A DNA stretch of 5,237 nucleotides from Gemmatimonadota bacterium. Lineage in GTDB: Bacteria > Gemmatimonadota > Gemmatimonadetes > Gemmatimonadales > Gemmatimonadaceae. Below the pieces are notes generated by a model, which was not told the origin of the DNA, did not search any database, and saw only the letters and a list, made by a program, of their open reading frames with translations. The DNA is taken from NCBI GenBank assembly GCA_031127185.1, contig JARIET010000208.1, positions 1-5,237 of the forward strand, in the 5' to 3' direction. The position numbers and the translations under genes are program-made. Shown in pieces: positions 1 through 5,237 of the stretch; the stretch's first letter is position 1, and the number at the start of each line of letters is the position of its first letter.

Positions 1-727
1 TTCCACCCGAGCGGTTGATGCGTGGGAGCAGGTGACGTGCCGCGCGGATGGCCTCATCACCGTGGACAATGACAGACTGTGGGTCTGGAAAAGTCAATCC
101 GAACTTCTTCCAGCGTTCACGGCGGCTGCCGTCGTATTTGTGCGGGATTTCCAACTCGAATCCCTGCCCAGAACCGGGGCGGATCACCACATGCGACAGC
201 TGAAATTCTTTGACGGTAAGTAAACGCGCACCGACCGGTAGCTTGACGCGCGAACCGAAAAGACCGAGCAGGTTGGCGTAGTTGAACACATTCAGGGCGG
301 TACCCCAACTCAGCAGGCCCGCTAGCGGCCCGCCGATCACAATCGCCCCGACACCGACGACGGTGGCCGCTCCCACCGCGAAGTACCTGCGCCGCCGCCG
401 CTGAAACCGCTCCCCATACCGCCACGCCGCCATCTCGGGCCGGAGCGGATTCCCAATGCGCACCAGCGTCGTGCCCTCGCGAATACGCGCCAGGCCAACC
501 TGTCCTGTTGAGGTGCGGAGCCGCGTGTCGCGGAAGAGCCGCTCGCACTCTTCGATTGCTTCCCAGCGCGCCTCGAGCGGCGTCAGGTTCCACCGAGCAC
601 AGGCGCCGCACACCACCCAGAGCCGCCCTTTCTCCGCATCAAATGCGAGGCGCCGCCCGACCGGAAAAGCCTCGATGGCCTCATTCCGTCCGAGCGGCGC
701 GTGGCAGAATATGCAGGTCCGATACAC
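1..727 (-). CDS. Uncharacterised zinc-ribbon/membrane protein, N-terminal 242 residues (C-terminus beyond window)
   Basis: I do not recognise this family. Reading leftwards from a GTG at 727-725, the frame stays open for 242 codons to the window edge. The protein opens VYRTCIFCHAPLG and carries two cysteine pairs, C5xxC8 and C40xxC43 (VVCGACARWNL), a layout typical of a zinc ribbon. A charged, probably helical part follows (about 50-70), then a basic run of five arginines (110-114). About 42 mostly hydrophobic, Gly/Ala-rich residues come next (116-157), enough for one long or two short membrane segments. By the positive-inside rule the zinc ribbon would be cytoplasmic. The part after about 160 looks soluble and is cut off. 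It lies 37 bp downstream of the CGNR gene, so it is probably co-transcribed with it. The codon pattern matches its neighbours. Coding status is well supported; function is unknown. Confidence 0.8.
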   Translation of the reverse strand, partial: MYRTCIFCHAPLGRNEAIEAFPVGRRLAFDAEKGRLWVVCGACARWNLTPLEARWEAIEECERLFRDTRLRTSTGQVGLARIREGTTLVRIGNPLRPEMAAWRYGERFQRRRRRYFAVGAATVVGVGAIVIGGPLAGLLSWGTALNVFNYANLLGLFGSRVKLPVGARLLTVKEFQLSHVVIRPGSGQGFELEIPHKYDGSRRERWKKFGLTFPDPQSVIVHGDEAIRAARHLLPRINRSGG

Positions 728-754
728 GACGGGGAGTATACGACCTCCCCGTCG
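727..754 (-). promoter_or_regulatory. Perfect 10-bp hairpin covering the Shine-Dalgarno of the zinc-ribbon gene
   Basis: CGACGGGGAG (727-736) and CTCCCCGTCG (745-754) are exact reverse complements around an 8-base loop. In the leftward transcript the 5' arm contains GGGGAG, the only Shine-Dalgarno-like sequence before the GTG start. The 3' arm ends on the first base of that GTG. The hairpin starts 10 bases after the CGNR stop codon. No U-tract follows, so it does not look like an intrinsic terminator. I infer a structure that masks the ribosome site and could be opened by ribosomes finishing the upstream gene (translational coupling). A protein-binding site is the alternative. Confidence 0.6.
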
Positions 755-764
755 CGGTGGCGCT

Positions 765-1499
765 TTAGCGCTTCGGCGCCGCCTTCACCTTTTGCCGGTG
801 CCGCGCCGCCTTGGCGCGGTTGCCGCAGGTGGACATCTCGCACCAGCGGCGCTTGCCGTTGCGGCTCGCATCGTAGAACACACGCCCGCACCTGGCGTTC
901 GCGCACCTACGCACCCGCGAGAGCTCGCCCTGGACGAGTGCATCCGCCGCCGACTCGATTACCGGCACCAACAGCCCGGCAAACACATCGCCGACCGTGA
1001 CAAAGCTTCGCACGAAACCGCCGTCGGATCGCGGTTCCACGCGCCGGCTCCCGGCGCTGCGACCCAGGATCCGGTTGATCTCCGAAATCGCCAGCTCTTC
1101 CGGCCGACGATCAGGCCCGGTGCCCGCCTCGGCCATTGCGCGGAGCACATTGCGCAGGCGGCGCGCTTCGTGAAGCGCGGCGCTGGCCGCAGTGGGCTGC
1201 TGCTGTGCACGGCGGAGCATGGCGTCGGCCCGCTCCAAGTCGAGGACGCGCGCCGCCCCGAGCCAGTTCACGTAGGTGTCAAATGCATCCAGTGCATCGC
1301 CCAGCCGCGTGCCGTGCCGCAATGCCCGGTCGCTATTCACAAAGTCGAGCCAGAGGCGCTCACCCACGAAGTGGGTGAACTGATCATGCGGCGCAGGTAC
1401 GAGGGTGTCGGTGGGATGCACGGCGGTGGTCATGTGGAGTCTCACAGGTTGCGGCGGAGAATCAAGCGGTGCGAGGTCAATCGGGTTCAGGCGTCTCAT
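765..1499 (-). CDS. ABATE-domain / CGNR zinc-finger transcriptional regulator
   Basis: This is a 244-residue predicted DNA-binding regulator of the family described in Pfam as putative stress-induced transcription regulators. The ABATE region starts near residue 45 with FVGERLWLDFVNSD and runs through helical, Arg/Ala/Leu-rich sequence. The C-terminal zinc finger is intact: C199-x4-C204, then C220-x4-C225 followed directly by G226 N227 R228, the signature that names the CGNR family. The tail (KAARHRQKVKAAPKR) is strongly basic, as expected for DNA contact. I chose the ATG at 1499 because it overlaps the stop of the universal stress gene as ATGA and has GGAG seven bases upstream. An internal ATG at codon 23 has no comparable site, although the first 22 residues look non-conserved. 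Family and zinc finger are clear; target genes and ligand are unknown. Confidence 0.93.
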   Translation of the reverse strand: MRRLNPIDLAPLDSPPQPVRLHMTTAVHPTDTLVPAPHDQFTHFVGERLWLDFVNSDRALRHGTRLGDALDAFDTYVNWLGAARVLDLERADAMLRRAQQQPTAASAALHEARRLRNVLRAMAEAGTGPDRRPEELAISEINRILGRSAGSRRVEPRSDGGFVRSFVTVGDVFAGLLVPVIESAADALVQGELSRVRRCANARCGRVFYDASRNGKRRWCEMSTCGNRAKAARHRQKVKAAPKR

Positions 1500-2461
1500 G
1501 CTGTCGCTCCGGATGCGGCGGTGGCGAAGATCCGTTCGGCGTCCGACATCACCGGCGGGCGCGGCGCGCGGCAGAGGAACACCGGATGGCCACTGGAACG
1601 GAGGATCTTGTCAGCGACACTCCCCATGAACACGCGCGAGAATCCGCGCCCGTGCGTGGACATCGCCACCAGATCCGGGTCCACATCACGAATCCGGTCG
1701 AGGATGGCGCGCGTGGGGTTGGTTGCAACCTCAACGCTCGAGGTGGCGTGAATGCCCACGACCTTGAACTCCTCCACGACACGGTCGAGTTCCAGCTTGG
1801 CCATATCGGCGGCCTGGTCGATGCCGAACTTGTCAATGCTTCCGCTCTGCAGACCGTTGAGCACGTCGCCCACCCACGGGGGCGCGACCACGCGGTAGAA
1901 CTCCACCGAGGCGCCGGCGGCCTGGGCGAGTTCGCGCACATGGGGGAGGACGGCCACGGCCGTTTCGCTGCCGTCGAGTGGCACAAAGATGCGCGCGAAG
2001 TTCTTGGGGCGATGGGCGGCTGCCTCAGACATGGCAAGCACCGGGCAGCTGGCGTGGCGGATGATCCCGTCAGCCACGCTCCCGAGCCATTGTGGAGCCC
2101 ATCCACCGTGACCGTGCGTGGTGCACACGATGGCCCGCGCATCGCGCTCCCTGGCCACCGCGACGACTTCGTCCGCCGGCGATCCCACACGCAGTTCGTG
2201 CGTCACGGGCGTACCGACAAGCGGTGCCACGCGCAGCGCTGCCTGCGAGAGCCAGGCCTGAGCCGCTTCGCGCACCTGGGCGTCCCAAGCCGGATCGGGA
2301 ATGGCCACGGGAGATTCTGCGGCAGCATAGGCGAGCACGGGAACGTGCACGCGCACGAGATGAATGGTGTCCCTGGTGAGCCGGGCGAGTTCGGAGGCCC
2401 GGTCGAGCGCGGCTTCGGAGAGCGAAGAACCATCCAGCGGAACAATGATGCAGCGGGTCAT
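1496..2461 (-). CDS. Tandem-domain universal stress protein (UspA family)
   Basis: This 321-residue cytoplasmic protein carries two UspA domains, about 4-143 and 157-296, each opening with the same IxVPLDGS-type strand (Asp10 and Asp163). Each has the THG...GS(V)AD loop that binds ATP in many family members. In domain 1, G117-x9-G127-S128 is present, but the glycine normally three residues before G117 is T114. In domain 2 that position is S268, and the gap from G271 to G280-S281 is eight residues rather than nine. Tandem Usp proteins are generally linked to survival of energy, oxygen or oxidative stress; the role here is inferred from family only. The ATG at 2461 has a strong GGGGGAGG five bases upstream. 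An earlier in-frame ATG at 2530 has none and would add a tail outside the domain. It is first in a likely operon with the CGNR regulator. Confidence 0.93.
   Translation of the reverse strand: MTRCIIVPLDGSSLSEAALDRASELARLTRDTIHLVRVHVPVLAYAAAESPVAIPDPAWDAQVREAAQAWLSQAALRVAPLVGTPVTHELRVGSPADEVVAVARERDARAIVCTTHGHGGWAPQWLGSVADGIIRHASCPVLAMSEAAAHRPKNFARIFVPLDGSETAVAVLPHVRELAQAAGASVEFYRVVAPPWVGDVLNGLQSGSIDKFGIDQAADMAKLELDRVVEEFKVVGIHATSSVEVATNPTRAILDRIRDVDPDLVAMSTHGRGFSRVFMGSVADKILRSSGHPVFLCRAPRPPVMSDAERIFATAASGATA
1507..1510 (-). promoter_or_regulatory. Ribosome binding site of the CGNR gene, inside the usp coding end
   Basis: GGAG on the minus strand lies seven bases before the ATG at 1499-1497. 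It sits within the last codons of the universal stress gene, and start and stop overlap as ATGA, which suggests the two are translationally coupled. Confidence 0.6.
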
Positions 2462-2466
2462 ACCTG

Positions 2467-2474
2467 CCTCCCCC
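2467..2474 (-). promoter_or_regulatory. Ribosome binding site deciding the usp start
   Basis: GGGGGAGG on the minus strand sits five bases before the ATG at 2461-2459. It is the strongest Shine-Dalgarno match in the window and settles the start over the upstream in-frame ATG at 2530. Confidence 0.8.
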
Positions 2475-2542
2475 GGCGGAATTCTCGACTGGTGGCATCG
2501 CGCCACAGCTACCGCCGCCGGCACCCCCATGTTGGTCGGTTG

Positions 2543-2574
2543 TGACTCCCGAGGGAGTCAGCAAAAGGGAGTAA
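2543..2574. repeat. Palindrome TGACTCCC-GA-GGGAGTCA with an adjacent third half-site
   Basis: TGACTCCC (2543-2550) and GGGAGTCA (2553-2560) are exact reverse complements separated by two bases. A near copy of the right arm, GGGAGTAA, lies at 2567-2574, fourteen bases on from the first copy. No T-tract follows on either strand, so an operator upstream of the usp operon is more likely than a terminator. It could also form a short RNA hairpin. Confidence 0.5.
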
Positions 2575-2616
2575 CCTGTGAGAGGGATTGCCTGACACAG
2601 CCCCGACAGGCCGCCG

Positions 2617-4065
2617 TCAGCTTTCGGCGTCGACGGCGCGAAGGCTGGTGTGTTGTGAGGTCCGCTTGCTCAGCCGCTGCAGGCCATCGTACGCCGCGTA
2701 CTTGAATGCGTCTGAGAGCGTCGGGTAGTTGAACACGCTTTGAATGAAGTAGTCGAGAGTTCCGTTGAAGCTCAGCACGGCGGCGGCGATGTGGATCAGT
2801 TCGCATGCGGTTTCGCCAAACACCGAACAGCCAATCAACTGCTGGTCTGCCGTCCGGAAGATGAGCTTCACAAAGCCGTCAAGATCACCGACGATCTGAC
2901 CGCGCGGATTGATGCGGTAGCTCGACCGTCCGACTTCATATGAAATGCCCTTTTCGCGCGCCGACTCCTCCGTCTCGCCGACCATCGCAATCTCCGGCAC
3001 GGTCCAGACGGCGTAGGGAACCACGAGTGCCACCTGATTCTTGTACTTGAAATCGAAGGCATGGCAGATGGCGACGCGCGCCTGCTCCATGGACGTCGCG
3101 GCGAGCGCCGGATAGCCGATGACGTCGCCGGCCGCGAAGACCGTGGGCACGGTGGTCCGGAAATTCTTGTCGACCATCACAAAACCGCGGTTGTTGGCGC
3201 GGACACCGGCCTCTTCCAGGCCGAGCCCCTGCGTGGACCCCACGCGGCCCACGCTGTAGAGCACACAGTCGGCGACGAGTTCGGTTCCGTCGGCCAGCGT
3301 TACCACGCCGATGCGTTCTTTGTCGATTCCTTCCGTCCGCACCGCCGTGACCATCGCATTGACGATGACCTGTACACCGAGGCGGCGCGTCATGTCGGCC
3401 TGCAGCGCCTCGCTGACTTCGGCGTCGAGTTGCGTGAGGAGGCGTTCGCGGGCATTGATCACCGTGACGCGGCAGCCCAATGCTGCGAAAATACCGGCGT
3501 ACTCGCAGCCCACGACCCCGCCGCCGATGACAATCATCCGGCCGGGAATCGCCTGCAGCAGCAGCAGGTCGTCACTGTCCACGACCACTTCGCCGTCAAA
3601 CGGGATCTCGGCCGGGCGCAGCGGGTGTGACCCCGTCGCGAGCAGGATCACATCGGCCGTGAGGCGTCGTGTTTCGGTGTAGCGGGTGACCTCCACCGTA
3701 TGCCCGTCGATGACCTTGGCGGTGCCCTGGACGACGTCGATGCCGTGCTTGCTGAAGTTCTCATCAATCAGGTGCCACGCCGACTCCACGACCGCACGTT
3801 CCCGGTACATGAAGTCGGAGATCGTGATGTTTGGCTTGACGTGGTAATCGATACCGTAGAGCCCCTTCTGTCGGAGCCCAGAGAAAACGAGGGCGGTTTC
3901 CCGCAGCGTCTTCGACGGAATCGTGCCTGTGTTGACCGCGGCGCCACCGGGCTTGGGAGCCTTTTCGATGACGCACACTTTCTTGCCGAAATAGGCCGCC
4001 TGGGCGGCCCCCTTTTCGCCTGCGGGGCCTGCGCCAATTACCAGCAGGTCGTAGTGGTCGGCCAT
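2617..4065 (-). CDS. sthA: Soluble NAD(P)+ transhydrogenase (Si-specific, SthA type)
   Basis: This 482-residue, full-length FAD enzyme should exchange reducing equivalents between NADPH and NAD+ in the cytosol. FAD-binding GAGPAG is at 11-16, the ATGS turn at 143-146, the second dinucleotide fold GGGVVG at 181-186, and the FAD-contacting AAGD at 311-314. Lipoamide dehydrogenase and glutathione reductase have a redox CxxxxC. Here the equivalent stretch, GGAAVNTGTIPSK (40-52), has A43 and T48, so there is no redox disulfide. The C-terminal HPT-type catalytic motif of those enzymes is replaced by NYPT (447-450), as in E. coli SthA. The second nucleotide fold ends in VINARERLL with Asn204, also like E. 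coli SthA. The ATG at 4065 is the only ATG before an in-frame stop at 4116-4114, and no Shine-Dalgarno is visible. It diverges from ispH. Assignment is strong; physiological direction is inferred. Confidence 0.95.
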   Translation of the reverse strand: MADHYDLLVIGAGPAGEKGAAQAAYFGKKVCVIEKAPKPGGAAVNTGTIPSKTLRETALVFSGLRQKGLYGIDYHVKPNITISDFMYRERAVVESAWHLIDENFSKHGIDVVQGTAKVIDGHTVEVTRYTETRRLTADVILLATGSHPLRPAEIPFDGEVVVDSDDLLLLQAIPGRMIVIGGGVVGCEYAGIFAALGCRVTVINARERLLTQLDAEVSEALQADMTRRLGVQVIVNAMVTAVRTEGIDKERIGVVTLADGTELVADCVLYSVGRVGSTQGLGLEEAGVRANNRGFVMVDKNFRTTVPTVFAAGDVIGYPALAATSMEQARVAICHAFDFKYKNQVALVVPYAVWTVPEIAMVGETEESAREKGISYEVGRSSYRINPRGQIVGDLDGFVKLIFRTADQQLIGCSVFGETACELIHIAAAVLSFNGTLDYFIQSVFNYPTLSDAFKYAAYDGLQRLSKRTSQHTSLRAVDAES

Positions 4066-4189
4066 TGGGGTAAACGGTACGCTGCGGAGGGTGCGCGCAC
4101 AATGCGCGCAGGCCTATCCAAGTAGACGCACCAGCAGGGGTCCCCGGCACGGCGGAACGGGTGCAGCAGGCTTAGTTTTCACCGACGCA
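4066..4189. other. Divergent promoter region between sthA and ispH
   Basis: This 124-bp spacer must hold promoters for both diverging genes. It contains a double palindrome at 4092-4110. Neither start codon has a clear Shine-Dalgarno. TANNNT-type hexamers lie close to both starts: TACCGT at 4079-4074 on the minus strand and TAGTTT at 4173-4178 on the plus strand. They would fit -10 elements giving very short or absent leaders. I found no clear -35 partners, so the promoter reading is tentative. Confidence 0.4.
4091..4110. promoter_or_regulatory. Two TGCGCGCA palindromes, possible operator
   Basis: TGCGCGCA occurs at 4092-4099 and 4103-4110, separated by CAA. Each is a perfect 8-bp palindrome, and the first extends to 10 bp as GTGCGCGCAC. 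Centre-to-centre spacing is 11 bp, about one helical turn, which suits a dimeric or tetrameric regulator. The element sits 26 bp from the sthA start and 80 bp from the ispH start. I cannot name a regulator with this site. Confidence 0.4.
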
Positions 4190-5237
4190 ATGGCACCCGA
4201 CGAACAGACCTACTACCGGAAGGGCTTCGGCCTTGGTGCGGAGGTGCAGGGGACGCTCGCCGCCGATTACAACGGTCGGCTCGTGGACCTGCTGCGCGAG
4301 CGCGACTACGCGCTCGAATCGGGGGGTGTGGCGTTGCGGCTGGCGCGGGAGTTCGGCTTCTGCTACGGCGTGGAGCGGGCAGTGGACTACGCCTACCAGA
4401 CCCGAAAACGCTACCCGGACCGCAAGCTCTTTCTCGCCGGCGAGATCATCCACAATCCGCACGTCAATGCCAAGTTGCGCGAGATGGGGATCACGTTCCT
4501 TCCGTCGTCGGAATCGGGATTCGACTACTCGCTCGTACAGCACGAGGATGTGGTCATCCTGCCCGCCTTCGGTGTGACAATCACCGACATCGAGAAGCTC
4601 CGCACCCTGGGTTGCATCGTCGTGGACACGACTTGCGGGTCCGTGCTCAATGTCTGGAAGCGGGTGGACACATATGCCCGCGACGGCTTCACTGCGCTCA
4701 TCCACGGCAAGTACTACCACGAAGAGACGCGCGCGACGGCGTCGCAGGTGGAGAAGCACGCCGGTGGTGCTTACCTCGTCGTGCGCAACATGGAGCAGGG
4801 TCGCGAAGTCTGCGACTACATCGAGGGCAAGGGACTGTCCCGCGATGCATTCCTCGCCAAGTACCGGATTCAGGCGAGCCCGAACTTCGATCCCGACGTG
4901 CACCTGGCGCGCGTCGGCGTTGCGAACCAGACGACGATGTTGGCCCGCGAGTCGCTGGCAATTGGCGAGGAAGTGGGCAAGGCGATGGAACGCCGGCACG
5001 GTGCCCCACACCGCGCCGAGCATTTCCGGACCTTTGACACGATCTGCAGTGCGACGCAGGAGCGGCAGGACGCCGTGAACGAACTGCTCGCCGAGCCGCT
5101 GGACGTGATGCTCGTCGTGGGCGGGTACAACTCCAGCAACACGATGTCGCTCGCGGCGATCTGCGCGGAGAAAGTCCGGACATATCATATCGCGGATGCG
5201 GCCTGCATTGACCCGGAGACTGGCGCCATCCGCCACT
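4190..5237 (+). CDS. ispH: 4-hydroxy-3-methylbut-2-enyl diphosphate reductase, long plant/cyanobacterial type (C-terminus beyond window)
   Basis: IspH performs the last MEP-pathway step, reducing HMBPP to IPP and DMAPP with a [4Fe-4S] cluster. The 349 residues visible contain the three cluster cysteines: C58 (FGFCYGVERA), C149 (VDTTCGSVLNVWK) and C286 (DTICSATQERQ). Substrate-site motifs are EIIHNPHV (H88), HGKYYHEET (H177, E179), NQTTM (246-250) and GGYNSSN (311-317). The N-terminal YYRKGFG motif and the extra stretch at about 208-245 (VCDYIEG... through FDPDVHLARVGVANQ) are features of the long plant/cyanobacterial form, absent from the roughly 316-residue E. coli enzyme. The residue after C149 is Gly where both E. 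coli and plant enzymes have Pro. The ATG at 4190 lies just ahead of the YYRKGFG motif, but no clear ribosome site precedes it. Identity is very secure; the end is missing only because the window stops. Confidence 0.96.
   Translation, partial: MAPDEQTYYRKGFGLGAEVQGTLAADYNGRLVDLLRERDYALESGGVALRLAREFGFCYGVERAVDYAYQTRKRYPDRKLFLAGEIIHNPHVNAKLREMGITFLPSSESGFDYSLVQHEDVVILPAFGVTITDIEKLRTLGCIVVDTTCGSVLNVWKRVDTYARDGFTALIHGKYYHEETRATASQVEKHAGGAYLVVRNMEQGREVCDYIEGKGLSRDAFLAKYRIQASPNFDPDVHLARVGVANQTTMLARESLAIGEEVGKAMERRHGAPHRAEHFRTFDTICSATQERQDAVNELLAEPLDVMLVVGGYNSSNTMSLAAICAEKVRTYHIADAACIDPETGAIRH

Larger units (their letters stand above)
2462..2616. other. 155-bp spacer between sthA and the usp operon
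   Basis: It contains the usp ribosome binding site, a palindrome at 2543-2560 with an additional half-site at 2567-2574, and a weak 5-bp stem at 2492-2506. I could not identify a convincing -35/-10 pair or a terminator with a U-tract. Whether the usp operon has its own promoter here or is read through from sthA is therefore open, although the length and the palindrome favour a promoter. Confidence 0.5.

Noticed and set aside
117..611. Minus-strand 164-codon open frame at the left end
   Set aside because: It overlaps the GTG-started zinc-ribbon frame in a different phase. Only the latter has cysteine pairs, a membrane stretch and normal amino acid composition, and it continues through the window edge.
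456..1751. Long plus-strand open frame of 431 codons
   Set aside because: It lies antisense to the CGNR and usp genes, whose domains are clear. Its translation is Arg/His/Pro-rich and low in recognisable structure, as expected from the complement of GC-rich genes.
2492..2506. GTGGC-ATCGC-GCCAC stem in the usp leader
   Set aside because: Only 5 bp with a 5-base loop; too weak to call without conservation data.
2462..2530. Extended usp start at the ATG at 2530
   Set aside because: No ribosome site precedes it, the extra 23 residues lie outside the Usp fold, and the ATG at 2461 has an excellent Shine-Dalgarno.
1469..2545. Plus-strand open frame of 358 codons
   Set aside because: Antisense shadow of the universal stress gene; no motif or ribosome site supports it.
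2543..2560. Intrinsic terminator for sthA
   Set aside because: The stem is good, but no T-tract follows on the minus strand and the loop would be only 2-4 bases.
2617..4065. Lipoamide dehydrogenase, glutathione reductase or mercuric reductase
   Set aside because: The redox CxxxxC pair and the C-terminal HPT-type catalytic motif are missing, while SthA features (GTIPSK, Asn204, NYPT) are present.
4132..4170. GGGGTCCCC (4137-4145) and CAGCAGG direct repeats (4132-4138, 4164-4170)
   Set aside because: These are short, GC-rich and easily found by chance; no spacing or context suggests a site.
4172..5236. Minus-strand open frame of 354 codons opposite ispH
   Set aside because: The plus strand encodes all IspH cluster and substrate motifs. 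The antisense product has no recognisable family and is a GC-driven shadow.

Overview
This GC-rich window has mostly G or C in the third codon position of every gene. It looks like a chromosomal segment from a free-living bacterium. The combination of a plant/cyanobacterial-type long IspH, a cysteine-free SthA-type transhydrogenase and an ABATE/CGNR regulator made me think of Gemmatimonadota. That placement is an impression from protein flavour, not a computed result. I saw no mobile element, CRISPR array, tRNA or rRNA.

Layout from left to right. Four genes lie on the minus strand and are read leftwards, and one diverging gene lies at the right end. (1) 1-727, minus: start and middle of an unrecognised protein with two CxxC pairs and a hydrophobic membrane stretch, cut by the left edge. 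(2) 765-1499, minus: ABATE-domain regulator with a C-terminal CGNR zinc finger. (3) 1496-2461, minus: tandem-domain universal stress protein, whose stop codon overlaps the start of gene 2 by ATGA. (4) 2617-4065, minus: soluble NAD(P)+ transhydrogenase, SthA type. (5) 4190 to the right edge, plus: IspH, 4-hydroxy-3-methylbut-2-enyl diphosphate reductase, with its C-terminus cut off.

Genes 3, 2 and 1 form a compact transcription unit (4-bp overlap, then a 37-bp gap). It suggests a stress-response cassette: a nucleotide-binding stress protein, a zinc-finger regulator and a membrane-linked zinc-ribbon protein. A perfect 10-bp hairpin fills the gap before gene 1 and buries its only Shine-Dalgarno-like sequence. 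A 155-bp spacer with a near-perfect 18-bp palindrome separates this unit from sthA. sthA and ispH diverge from a 124-bp spacer holding two copies of the palindrome TGCGCGCA one helical turn apart. SthA balances NADH and NADPH, and IspH consumes reducing power in isoprenoid synthesis, so a redox link between the two is conceivable but not shown.

No whole new system is evident. The points most worth following are the unknown zinc-ribbon membrane protein in the stress operon and the hairpin that appears to control its translation.
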